Part shown: piece after piece, positions 18,801 through 26,329 of the stretch | How positions within the stretch are numbered: the stretch's first letter is position 1 | How the letters are laid out: the number at the start of each line of letters is the position of its first letter | NCBI GenBank assembly: GCA_001768565.1 | Contig: MEOE01000028.1 | Coordinates: 163,762-227,761, forward strand | Source: Bacteroidetes bacterium GWF2_33_16 | Lineage (GTDB): Bacteria > Bacteroidota > Bacteroidia > Bacteroidales > UBA12077 | Reading direction: 5' to 3' | DNA: 64,000 nucleotides | The notes under the pieces: generated by a model | Told to the model about the DNA's origin: nothing | The model's database searches: none | What the model saw: the letters and a program-made list of their open reading frames with translations, nothing else | Made by a program: the position numbers and the translations under genes

Positions 18801-19963
18801 ACATTAGTTTTGCACCCCTTGTCCCGACTAGCGCTCAGCAAGTTGCCGTTTCTGCAACGATTACTGATTCCGATGGAACAATTACTACTGCTAGTATTAA
18901 GTGGGGTACTTCTGCCGGAATATATCCCAATATTATTTCAATGTCAAAGAACGCAGACGTATTTTCGGGATCAATTTCCGCCAGGCCGAATAACACTCAT
19001 ATATATTTTATTATCGAAGCAGAGGATAATGATGGAGGTGTTTCAACATCAACAGCAAAGGACTACCTTGTAATAGACCCAGTAAATACTTTGCCTCAAA
19101 TAACGAATATTGGTTTTACTCCTGTCGTTCCTACTAGTTCTCAGGACGTATTTATTAGCTCAGTTATTACTGATTCTGATGGCTCTATTTCTAGTGCTAC
19201 TGTAAAATGGGGCATAACAAGCGGCGTTTATGGTAATGCTGTAGGAATGAATTCTGCTTCAGCAGAGGAGTACTCAGCAATAATTCCTGCACAAACTGAT
19301 GGAACGAGAGTGTATTTTATTATTGAAGCAATTGACAGTAATTCAGGAAAAACGAATTCTACAGAAAGAAATTATCTGGTAACCGATCCACCAAATCAGT
19401 CTCCTGTAATTTCTGATGTACAAATAAATCCAACCCAACCAACTAATTTGGATTCGGTTTTGGTTACAGCGTCCATAACTGATGCAGACGGAACAATTTC
19501 TTCTGCGCTTTTAAAGTGGAAAATAGGATCAGAACCAACTGTTTATGAGAAACAGATGACTTTGACCGAATCACTATATAAAACATATGTTCCAGCAAAT
19601 GAGGCTGGTAAAACTATATACTTTATTATTATTGCAACAGATAATGATAATGCTCAAACATCGTATATGGATGGAGTTTATTCTGTTAATGCTGCAAACA
19701 GCATTGAAAAAACAGATGATTTAAGTGATATAGATATCTATCCAAATCCTGCGAATGAAATACTTAGGATATTCTTCCACAACAATGTACGAGATGTTGT
19801 TGTTTCTATTTTGAGTATTGATGGCAATACAATTTATAATAAGAGTTTTGGAGAAGTAAAAGGAGAGGTCATATTAATGCTTACTCATACTGAGCCAGGT
19901 ATTTATATTCTACACATAAAAACACAAAAAAACAAGATTAGCAGGAAAGTTTTATTGAAGTAA
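15884..19963 (+). CDS. Secreted endonuclease I with eight Ig-like repeats, an anchor-J domain and a T9SS sorting tail
   Basis: Protein of 1359 residues from the ATG at 15884, which gives a signal peptide (hydrophobic 8-22, cleavage after ...NYAQA). Residues ~31-285 form an EndA/NucM-type endonuclease I domain: CYNREHTFCDSW with His120, DAHHIVPTDGYVNNRR around 136-151, and EYKGDFARMYFYVATRYE. One Ig/PKD-like repeat follows (~287-388), then a jelly-roll choice-of-anchor J-like domain (~390-556). Seven more ~101-residue repeats follow (558-1270), most with ITDSDGTI and KWGT. The C terminus (from ~1272) contains DIYPNPANEIL and ends in KISRKVLLK, a type A T9SS sorting domain. It is probably a cell-surface or released nuclease that degrades DNA or RNA. 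No pro-domain is seen. Confidence 0.9.
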   Translation: MKERKAITGFLRLFIVALTILIVQNNYAQAPAGYYDSATGTGAVLKTQLYNIIKGHTDVGYDGLYSVYLTSDNIVISGNNRVYDMYSIKATGTADYYYSHVSGDRCGSYSGESDCYNREHTFCDSWLGKASPQRSDAHHIVPTDGYVNNRRSSYPHGKVGSVSWTSSNGSKLGSSDPSTGYTGIVFEPIDEYKGDFARMYFYVATRYENLIDGWVSNGSAGEILNGTEYPAYKSWFVDLLLSWHIQDPVSTKEIVRNNSIYTYQHNRNPFIDHPEYVAKIWGGEVTNNPPSISGIILNPANPKSTDPVNVSATITDTDGTITSAVLKWGLVSGSLTNTITLNKTNGNSYSTVSAIPAKSEGVTVYYKIEVTDDSSDVTITSQYSYTVNDNFYNVSVIDEPFTNCPPTGWLTYSITSNKNWTCASGYELMNGYGGDVASNDWLISPLFNLDGYHNEYLAFKSWTRYTDIGNHPAVKIKYSTNYSGTGNPELASWTELSATWPTENSQSWTSSGNIDISSILGDQVYFAFQYTSTGIVSDAAAIWEIDSVKIIGDDIVTNNKPVISALATNPESPIAGQAVTISANITDSDGSIFSAKIKWGTVSGSFPNTITLSESGNVFSGVIPSQLAGTTVYYVVEATDNDNSMTITTQQQYFVSEIPNFAPVISDILINPSAPAEGESIVVSATITDSDGTVSSAIINYGTSAANYTQQVSMTKSGNTFSGTIPSQLSGTTIYFVIEAIDNDSEEVVSADNSFFVTAPHNNPPVISGIQNTPSNPDQNQSVTVSAEVTDSDGTISYSKIKWGTTQGVYTNIMNMTLESGTYSGIIPGQTGGTTIYFRIVAIDNDNDSTLTSEYSYAVNTPGNINPAIIELIYSPTTPTSTQTVSFSANITDSDGTIVSAKIKWGTSSGVYPNQISMSFSGSLFSGTIPSQANTTQVYFIVEATDNSGGITVSSEQNYTVTNPPNVNPQITNISFAPLVPTSAQQVAVSATITDSDGTITTASIKWGTSAGIYPNIISMSKNADVFSGSISARPNNTHIYFIIEAEDNDGGVSTSTAKDYLVIDPVNTLPQITNIGFTPVVPTSSQDVFISSVITDSDGSISSATVKWGITSGVYGNAVGMNSASAEEYSAIIPAQTDGTRVYFIIEAIDSNSGKTNSTERNYLVTDPPNQSPVISDVQINPTQPTNLDSVLVTASITDADGTISSALLKWKIGSEPTVYEKQMTLTESLYKTYVPANEAGKTIYFIIIATDNDNAQTSYMDGVYSVNAANSIEKTDDLSDIDIYPNPANEILRIFFHNNVRDVVVSILSIDGNTIYNKSFGEVKGEVILMLTHTEPGIYILHIKTQKNKISRKVLLK
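17555..19693 (+). repeat. Seven tandem ~303-bp Ig/PKD-like coding repeats (an eighth copy at ~16742-17050)
   Basis: Each unit encodes about 101 residues with the same landmarks: NPxxP near the start, ITDSDGTI in the middle, KWGT, then GTxxYFxIEAxDN near the end. Unit starts are near 17555, 17864, 18170, 18475, 18778, 19081 and 19387. Copies are diverged at the protein level, so this is an old expansion and not a recent slippage array. The first copy is separated from the rest by the anchor-J domain. Confidence 0.88.
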
Positions 19964-20006
19964 ATAATTAATCAAATTTGATTAATTAAAAGAAAATTAG
20001 GGTTAT

Positions 20007-20675
20007 ATGAATAGATGTTTGTTTGTTTGTGTTTTATTGGTTATCTCTTTTTCTGGGTTTGGACAAATGTTTTTACCTGCAATAGTTATTACAGTACAAA
20101 ATTCACAGCTATTCCTCAGCGAGGGAACCCCCGAAATAGAAAAGGATAAGTATTTTAACGATTATGTGTTACCCTTTCAAATAGCTCGAAAATATTACCC
20201 TGAATTAGATGACGTAACAATTGATTGTGTTTTTAAATCTATAAAAACCACAATGGCCGCCCGACCAGGATTGTCATTCTTATTTACCTCAAAGAATAAA
20301 AGAAAATATAAAATATTTATTAATACTAATAATCATAAGTATAAAGGTGTAGCGTTTGAAGAACTGTCGCTCAATGCAAAAGTTGGAATTTTTGGTCACG
20401 AATTGGCTCATGTTTTCGATTACGAGGGCAAGTCCAGATGGAAAGTTTTAAGAACAGGTATACAATACCTTTTTAAAAAGAAAAAACAAAGACTAGAGTC
20501 AAAGATTGATTATATTGCAATTGAAAGAGGCCTGGGTTGGCAAATTTTTGATTTCAGCGATTATGTTTTGAATAGATCTGAATGTTGTCCTGCATATAAA
20601 AAATACAAAAAGGAAACCTATTTTACTCCGGATGATATATATTTTTTTATTGATCAGCTGAAGTCTGTTTATTAG
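20007..20675 (+). CDS. Secreted HExxH protein, putative zinc metallopeptidase of unknown family
   Basis: Protein of 222 residues with a signal peptide (residues 4-20, FSGFGQ). It contains GIFGHELAHVFDYEG with His131, Glu132 and His135, the zincin HExxH motif. LESKIDYIAIERG (164-176) follows; Glu164 and Asp168 have the E-x3-D spacing of a third zinc ligand helix in several metallopeptidase families. I do not recognise a named family. The C-terminal part is basic and has a Cys pair (SECCPAY). The gene starts 43 bp after the secreted endonuclease gene on the same strand and ends at a terminator, so it is likely co-expressed with it. Activity is inferred from the motif only. Confidence 0.7.
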   Translation: MNRCLFVCVLLVISFSGFGQMFLPAIVITVQNSQLFLSEGTPEIEKDKYFNDYVLPFQIARKYYPELDDVTIDCVFKSIKTTMAARPGLSFLFTSKNKRKYKIFINTNNHKYKGVAFEELSLNAKVGIFGHELAHVFDYEGKSRWKVLRTGIQYLFKKKKQRLESKIDYIAIERGLGWQIFDFSDYVLNRSECCPAYKKYKKETYFTPDDIYFFIDQLKSVY

Positions 20676-20699
20676 AAAAGTAATAGTTATTAAAAACAA

Positions 20700-20727
20700 A
20701 AAAGGGTTGGCTTTGGCCAACCCTTTT
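20700..20727. terminator. Bidirectional terminator hairpin
   Basis: A 12-bp perfect GC-rich stem (20700-20711 with 20716-20727) and a 4-nt loop. There are A residues before it and T residues at the end. It separates the secreted HExxH gene (+) from the M16 pair (-). Confidence 0.85.
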
Positions 20728-20745
20728 GCTTTATAGGAATATAAT

Positions 20746-22827
20746 TTATTGAAAAACCTCATCTTTTATTTCTGTGTTCACTTCAATAGATTCAATAACA
20801 AGCTCCATATTTTGAATACCTGAAGCAGAAATTATAAATGGATATTTAACACCATTAATTTCTCTATAGTCAGAATAACTTTGAGACTGAACAAACTCGC
20901 CTTGAGGAGCAACAATTGTTTGTCTGGTTAGAATTTTTAATCCAGTTTCAATCGAATAAAAATCATAAGATTTTTTATTATTTGGCTTTATAACAGCAAT
21001 TTTATAGGCATCTTCTCCATTAATTTTTTCAACACCGTCAAGTGTTAACGAAATACCCAGCTCTTGATATTTAAGCTCCTGGTTAATAATCGACTCAATC
21101 TTCAACTCTTCCAGTTCTTCTCCGGTTATTTCCTTCTCTCCCTGAAAACCTTTCATTTTTCCTTTTTCCCCATCAAATGATTGCTTGTTAAGGAGGTTGC
21201 TATTCATGAAAACTTCCATAGTGAATTTATTGGGTGCTTTCTTGTAAGTAACCATGCTTATTGTCATTCCATTCATTGAGGTGTTTGCTTTTTGAATGAT
21301 TGTTTCAACGTTTTCAAGGCTATCTTTGCCGCCAATAGCTTCTATATAATTCTCAATTACTTTTTCAGCAGTAATATCAGCAGAAAGACCTAGTTCCGGA
21401 TTTTCTATAACAGGATTACCATAAATGTCATATATTTCCACTACACCAGTAGAGCTATATTTTTTTAGTGGTTCAAGAATTTTCTTTTTATCACCTACAA
21501 CAACTATTATGGCCTGATTTGGATCAATAAACTTTTTCGAAACTTCTAATACATCTTCTTTAGTTACTGAAGCTATTTTCTCAAGATAAGTCTGATAATA
21601 ATTAACTGGCAAATTATATTTTAAAGAATTATAGGCAAATGAAGCAATTGTTTGGGGATCTTCCAGTGATTGAGCAAAGGTTCCTGTGTAAATATTTTTA
21701 AATAATTGCAATGTTTCATCGGAAACTAGTTCTGATTTCATCCTGTTCATCTCAATAATAAACTGGTTTACAGCGTCGTCTGTAACATCTGTTCCTACTT
21801 GTGCATACGCTTTAAAATGCCCAACTAATGGGTCTTTACTAAGGTTTGAATATGCACCATAAGTATAACCTTTATCTTCTCGCAGATTGGTTAATAATCT
21901 CGCGGAAAAAGTTCCGTTACCAAGAATTTCATTGGCTAGAGTTGCTGAAATAGCTTCTTTATCGCCAACTTTTAAGTTTACCGGGTAAGTAATACTAATG
22001 TATGACTGAACAGCATCTTCTTTATCTACCAAGGCAACTCGTGTTCCTATATTTTTATTTGGATATTGATATTTTTGGGTTTTTACATCTCCCTTTTTCC
22101 ATGATCCAAAATATTTTTCTGCATCAATGCGAGCTTGTTTTTCTGTTATGTCACCAACAATTACTAAATAAGATACATTGGGTTTGTAGTATAATTTGTA
22201 GTAATTTACCAAATGATCCCTAGTAATTTTTCCAATAGTTTCTTCAGTTGAAATTTCTGAATAAGGATGATTTGTGTTTCTCAGTTTTTGGCCAACACGG
22301 TTGGCAATAAATTGTGGGTTTGTTTTTGACGATGCCAAACCAGAAAGAGATTGTTTTTTGCTTTTTTCAACTTCTTCAGCAGGAAATATCGGATTTAATA
22401 ATATGTCAGACATAATTTGAAGAAATTCTGTTTTGTTTTTTGTTAGTGTTAGTCCATATATTCCTTTCTTGTATGTGAAAAAACTTGCACCAATAAAGTC
22501 AATGGATTCATCAATTTGGCTTTTTGTTTTAGAAGTTGTTCCAGAACCAAGTAAATCGCCTGTCATTTCAACAAAACCAATATGTTCTTCTTCCATAATA
22601 GGATCAACATCAATTGTTAGCTGATAAGAAATTCTGGGTGTTTTATGATTCTCTACAACAATTACTTTAAGGCCATTTTCTAAAGTAAAGGTTTTGTGTT
22701 CGCTAATCTTAAATTCTGGTGCTGGTCCCTCTTTTGGTTGGATACTTCTATCGAGTTGTGCTAATAATGTAGTATTTGCAATAAATACCGCGAAAATTAG
22801 TATGATTATTGATTTTATTTTTTTCAT
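20746..22827 (-). CDS. M16-family peptidase, non-catalytic partner, with a C-terminal LolA-like domain
   Basis: Protein of 693 residues from the ATG at 22827, which gives a signal peptide (MKKIKSIIILIFAVF, cleavage near LLAQ). Residues ~38-470 are two M16 half-domains, but the HxxEH zinc motif is absent: the matching place reads IGFVEMTGDLLGSGT. The second half keeps LREDKGYTYGAYS, with the Arg/Tyr pair that the C-domain contributes to a partner's site. About 200 extra residues (AEKVIENYIEAIGGKDSL onward) resemble the LolA/lipoprotein-sorting beta fold. The catalytic partner lies 28 bp upstream, so the two probably act as a periplasmic heterodimer. Confidence 0.88.
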   Translation of the reverse strand: MKKIKSIIILIFAVFIANTTLLAQLDRSIQPKEGPAPEFKISEHKTFTLENGLKVIVVENHKTPRISYQLTIDVDPIMEEEHIGFVEMTGDLLGSGTTSKTKSQIDESIDFIGASFFTYKKGIYGLTLTKNKTEFLQIMSDILLNPIFPAEEVEKSKKQSLSGLASSKTNPQFIANRVGQKLRNTNHPYSEISTEETIGKITRDHLVNYYKLYYKPNVSYLVIVGDITEKQARIDAEKYFGSWKKGDVKTQKYQYPNKNIGTRVALVDKEDAVQSYISITYPVNLKVGDKEAISATLANEILGNGTFSARLLTNLREDKGYTYGAYSNLSKDPLVGHFKAYAQVGTDVTDDAVNQFIIEMNRMKSELVSDETLQLFKNIYTGTFAQSLEDPQTIASFAYNSLKYNLPVNYYQTYLEKIASVTKEDVLEVSKKFIDPNQAIIVVVGDKKKILEPLKKYSSTGVVEIYDIYGNPVIENPELGLSADITAEKVIENYIEAIGGKDSLENVETIIQKANTSMNGMTISMVTYKKAPNKFTMEVFMNSNLLNKQSFDGEKGKMKGFQGEKEITGEELEELKIESIINQELKYQELGISLTLDGVEKINGEDAYKIAVIKPNNKKSYDFYSIETGLKILTRQTIVAPQGEFVQSQSYSDYREINGVKYPFIISASGIQNMELVIESIEVNTEIKDEVFQ

Positions 22828-22855
22828 AATTATAATATTATTGATAAAACTATTT

Positions 22856-24178
22856 TTATTGGTTTTTTGGTAGATAATATAACACCACTCTATTGTCTTT
22901 TCTAAAATACTCCTTAGCAACCCTCATTAGGTCTTCTTTTGTTACAGCAAGGTATTTATCAATTTGAGTGTTTATTAAATCAGTGTTTTTGTAAAAAGTA
23001 TAGTTCATTGCCATATTTGTAGCTCTGTTTTCCAGAGAGGCATTGCCGTTTACATGATCTGCTTCATATTGGTTTTTTAATTTCTGAAACTCTTCGTCAG
23101 AAATTAATTCGTTTTGTACCTTTTCGATTTCGGCATCCATAGCGTTTTCTAAATCTTTTAGGTCTACTCCCATATTTGGTAATGCAAAAGCATAAGTAAG
23201 ACCGGCGTCTTCGTAAGGAAAAGGGAAAGACATTGCCTGTAAAGCAAGTTGTTTTTCATCAACTAATACTTTATTAAAACGAGAACTTTTACCTCCCGAA
23301 AGTAGCTTTGCCAGCATATCTACAGCATAGAAATCGGCCGTTCCATTTTTAGGTGTATGATAAGCTTGAAAAATAGCAGGCAGTTGAATATTGTCGTAAA
23401 TTGTATCACGTATTTCCTTTCTTTTTATTGGTTCAATCTGCGATGGCCTGTAGATTTCCTTATTACTTTTTGGAATATCTCCAAAATATTTAATAATAAG
23501 AGATTTAGCATTTTCAAAATTAATATCACCGGCAATTGTAATAACAGCATTATTTGGTACATAGAAATTCTTATAGAAGTCTTTATAATCTGATTCGGTG
23601 GCGGCAAGAATTTGTTCTGCGCTTCCTAAAACAGTCCATCTATAAGGATGAACTTCGTATGCTCTTTTAGATATTTCTCGCTGAAAACTCATATAGGGCT
23701 GATTGTCCTCTCGTTGTTTGATTTCTTCGGTAACCACCTTTTTCTGTGTTGCAACACCAATTGAATCAACTTTAAGGTGCAACATTCTTTCAGACTCGAG
23801 CCATAATCCTAATTCGAGTTGGTTTGAAGCTAGAATTTCGTAGAAAAACGTTCTGTCCCAACTAGTATTTGCATTGAGGTCGCCTCCAGCTTTATCAACA
23901 ATCTTGGAGTATTGTCCTCTTTCAATGTTCTTAGAACCTTCAAACATAAGATGTTCAAAGAAATGTGCAAATCCAGTTCTATCTGGACTTTCGTTTTTTG
24001 ATCCTACATGATAGGTAATAGTTACAACTACTATTGGAAAGCTATTGTCTTGATGCAAAATAACATGCAACCCATTATCAAGATCGTACTCGACAAACTC
24101 AATTTTGTTTACTTGCGAATATGCAAAAATCGCTATAAAAATTAGCGATACAGTAATAAAAAACTTTTTTAAATTCAT
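22856..24178 (-). CDS. M16-family zinc metallopeptidase, catalytic subunit
   Basis: Protein of 440 residues with a signal peptide (MNLKKFFITVSLIFIAIFAYSQ). The inverted zinc motif HxxEH is intact: His72, Glu75 and His76 in AHFFEHLMFEG. The downstream glutamate ligand lies in VVTEEIKQRED near residue 150. Length fits the M16B two-domain clam-shell subunit that needs a second chain, supplied by the gene 28 bp downstream. The substrate is unknown; such pairs usually degrade peptides in the periplasm. It starts 23 bp after the small XRE regulator gene. Confidence 0.92.
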   Translation of the reverse strand: MNLKKFFITVSLIFIAIFAYSQVNKIEFVEYDLDNGLHVILHQDNSFPIVVVTITYHVGSKNESPDRTGFAHFFEHLMFEGSKNIERGQYSKIVDKAGGDLNANTSWDRTFFYEILASNQLELGLWLESERMLHLKVDSIGVATQKKVVTEEIKQREDNQPYMSFQREISKRAYEVHPYRWTVLGSAEQILAATESDYKDFYKNFYVPNNAVITIAGDINFENAKSLIIKYFGDIPKSNKEIYRPSQIEPIKRKEIRDTIYDNIQLPAIFQAYHTPKNGTADFYAVDMLAKLLSGGKSSRFNKVLVDEKQLALQAMSFPFPYEDAGLTYAFALPNMGVDLKDLENAMDAEIEKVQNELISDEEFQKLKNQYEADHVNGNASLENRATNMAMNYTFYKNTDLINTQIDKYLAVTKEDLMRVAKEYFRKDNRVVLYYLPKNQ

Positions 24179-24201
24179 AATTTGTATATTAAAGTGTTAA
24201 G

Positions 24202-24426
24202 TTATTTTTCGTTATTTAAGTTTTCTGGAGCATAGTCTAAAATATCTCCTGGTTTACAATTAAGTTCCTTACAAATAGCCTCAAGTGTTGAAAAACGTAT
24301 TGCCTTTGCTTTACCACTCTTTAAAATGGATAAATTTGCAATAGTAATGTCAACTCTATCAGAGAGTTCTGTTAATGACATTTTTTTTCTTGCAAGAATA
24401 TTATCAAGGTTAGTAATTATTGGCAT
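24202..24426 (-). CDS. Small XRE-family (Cro/C1-type) regulator
   Basis: Protein of 74 residues, a single helix-turn-helix: NILARKKMSLTELSDRVDITIANLSILKSGKAKAIRFSTLEAICKEL in outline, ending with CKPGDILDYAPE. This is the YozG-like type that is nearly always paired with a DUF2975 membrane protein, as here (10-bp gap). It probably autoregulates the pair; whether it also controls the M16 genes 23 bp downstream is open. Confidence 0.9.
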   Translation of the reverse strand: MPIITNLDNILARKKMSLTELSDRVDITIANLSILKSGKAKAIRFSTLEAICKELNCKPGDILDYAPENLNNEK

Positions 24427-24436
24427 TTTTGTAAGG

Positions 24437-25084
24437 TTAAATGGTTAGTTCTTGTTCTTTTTTTATTTCTGATCCTATTCTATATATTTCTGCGATAACC
24501 AAAATTATTAATACCCATAAAAAATCAACAACAGCTTCAAAACTAAGTCTAAAATGAAAAACCATATTATTAATGGAGATGTTTTTAATCCAGAAATATT
24601 TTAATACAAATGGGTATAGGATATCAAAAATGGCTAAAATAAAAACAGCTAATGCTATAAGTCTTATTCTTTGTGTGTTCTCAGTGCGGAAAGGGTTTTC
24701 ATAAACAAGGGAGTGTTTAATTGATTTAAAGATTCTCCATAATAAGAAAACGATGTAATATGATATCATCAGAATAATAAAAAAATATAAAAAATTGAAA
24801 AATCCTGTTAAGCCATAACTTTTGTTTAGATTAAAGGAAATAAAAGCATCATCAATAATTACATTATGAATTGAACCATCGTTTAATTGAATAACTCCTG
24901 GAAGAATTATGTTTAAAGGAACATCTACAATGGGAAAAAAGGGTTCCATTTCTGGATTAATGAAGTTTAACAAGAAAAGTCCTGTAGATAAAATCAAAAC
25001 CAAAGCACCAAAAACCATTGTTGCATTTAAGATAAATAAAACAATGCTTATAATCTTTTTATTTTTAATTTTTTGAGCAATCAT
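24437..25084 (-). CDS. DUF2975 family membrane protein
   Basis: Protein of 215 residues with four hydrophobic segments, near residues 14-38, 90-116, 145-165 and 180-203. The third is preceded by YENPFRTENTQRIRLIA, which is the family signature (NPFxxxNxxRIR). Function is unknown; the family occurs with a small XRE regulator, as here. First gene of a minus-strand run DUF2975-XRE-M16-M16. The 287-bp gap upstream gave no exact TAnnTTTG on this strand. Confidence 0.88.
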   Translation of the reverse strand: MIAQKIKNKKIISIVLFILNATMVFGALVLILSTGLFLLNFINPEMEPFFPIVDVPLNIILPGVIQLNDGSIHNVIIDDAFISFNLNKSYGLTGFFNFLYFFIILMISYYIVFLLWRIFKSIKHSLVYENPFRTENTQRIRLIALAVFILAIFDILYPFVLKYFWIKNISINNMVFHFRLSFEAVVDFLWVLIILVIAEIYRIGSEIKKEQELTI

Positions 25085-25300
25085 AAAATTTATAAATTAT
25101 TAAGAACGACAAAGGAAAAGAAATTTATTGAAAAACAATAAATAAAAAAGAGGATATTAATAAGAGTAAGATCTTAATACAATTATTATCAGCAATAAAA
25201 ACAGTTCTGTTTTAAGTAAAAAAAACAAAAATTAATTAACGGTTAGTGGGAAGCAGAAAGTTTCTTTTAAAAAAATAATAAAAGTTTTTGCAAATACGTG

Positions 25301-25308
25301 TAGATTTG
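25301..25308 (+). promoter_or_regulatory. Predicted -7 element of the UspA gene (TAGATTTG)
   Basis: TAGATTTG lies 63 bp before the ATG at 25372, in the divergent gap with DUF2975. No TTTG at the ideal -33 distance. Confidence 0.35.
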
Positions 25309-25371
25309 TTTACCTTTTCGAATCGAAAAATTAAGTAAAAACATTTAAAAATAAGTTCAAACTTTTTTATT

Positions 25372-26205
25372 ATGGAAAAAGACAATTTGCTTGTACCATG
25401 GGACTTTACTGAAGTTGCTGAATTTGCGCTTCTACATGCGATTAAAATTTCAAAAAAAATTGGCAATAAAATTCTTTTATTGCATGTTGTGAAATCCATA
25501 AAAAAGGGCGATGAGGCATTAGTCCAATTAAAAAATGAAGCAGAAAAATACGCGAAGGAGCATGGTGTTGTGATAGTGCCTGTAGTTCTCGAAGGAAACC
25601 TTTTCAGCTTGATTTCTGATTATGCCGAGGAAAACAACGTTAGTATTGTAATTATGGGAACTCATGGCATAAAAGGAATGCAGAAGTTTACTGGAAGTTA
25701 CGCCTTGAAAGTTATTGTTGGTTCTAAAATTCCTTTTATTGTTGTACAGGAACCTCCAACAAAGAAAGATATTTTTAAAGATGTGGTTTTCCCTCTAGAC
25801 TATAGAATAGAGGCAAAACAAAAATTACAGTGGGCGCTGTTTCTTGTTAAATATTTCGAAGTAAAAGTAAATATTGTAGTTCCTACTATTAAAGATGAAT
25901 CATTGTCTAAAAAACTTTTAGCAAATATTCATTTTGCTGAAAAGATTCTTGAAAAATATGAGGTTAATTATGAAATTAATAAACTTGAAGGGAGCCATGT
26001 AGCTGAAGAAGCAGTTAACTTTGCTAAAAAAATTGACGCTGACATGATTCTTATTATGACTACAAAAGACATTGGTTTAACTGACTATGTTCTTGGTGCA
26101 CAAGAACAATATATTATTGCAAATCCCGCAAGAATACCGGTTATGGTGGTTAATCCCAGAACAGATCTTAGCCGATACGGAGGGTTTAGTGCTACAGGAG
26201 GATGA
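25372..26205 (+). CDS. Universal stress protein, tandem UspA domains
   Basis: Protein of 277 residues made of two ~140-residue Usp units. The first has LLVPWDFTEVAEFALLHAI at the start and IMGTHGIKGMQKFTGSYALKVI (~95-116), which fits the ATP-binding Gx2Gx9GS pattern. The second unit ends with MTTKDIGLTDYVLGAQEQYIIANPARIPVMVV and lacks that glycine pattern, so it may not bind ATP. Usp proteins help survival under starvation and stress. It is followed by a terminator and stands alone. Confidence 0.9.
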   Translation: MEKDNLLVPWDFTEVAEFALLHAIKISKKIGNKILLLHVVKSIKKGDEALVQLKNEAEKYAKEHGVVIVPVVLEGNLFSLISDYAEENNVSIVIMGTHGIKGMQKFTGSYALKVIVGSKIPFIVVQEPPTKKDIFKDVVFPLDYRIEAKQKLQWALFLVKYFEVKVNIVVPTIKDESLSKKLLANIHFAEKILEKYEVNYEINKLEGSHVAEEAVNFAKKIDADMILIMTTKDIGLTDYVLGAQEQYIIANPARIPVMVVNPRTDLSRYGGFSATGG

Positions 26206-26229
26206 TTCAATCAATTTATAATAAATAGG

Positions 26230-26260
26230 AAAACAAGGAAGAACACTCCTTGTTTTTTTT
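26230..26260 (+). terminator. Rho-independent terminator after the UspA gene
   Basis: AAAACAAGGA (26230-26239) pairs with 26247-26256, 7-nt loop, followed by an eight-T run. Confidence 0.85.
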
Positions 26261-26280
26261 ATTTATTAGAATAAATAGTA

Positions 26281-26288
26281 TAATTTTG
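26281..26288 (+). promoter_or_regulatory. Predicted -7 element of the YitT-family gene (TAATTTTG)
   Basis: TAATTTTG starts just after the UspA terminator and 49 bp before the ATG at 26330; only a T-rich stretch occupies the -33 position. Confidence 0.4.
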
Positions 26289-26329
26289 GCGGGTTAAAAA
26301 TTAAACATAACTTCTTAAAATATAAAGAG

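Noticed and set aside
16742..19693. Considered as a recombining repeat array or CRISPR-like locus
   Set aside because: The repeats are coding, ~300 bp each, diverged and in one frame; they are protein domains, not short direct repeats with spacers.
22828..22920. Longer start for the inactive M16 subunit
   Set aside because: It would overlap the end of the active subunit gene and bury the signal peptide beginning at 22827.
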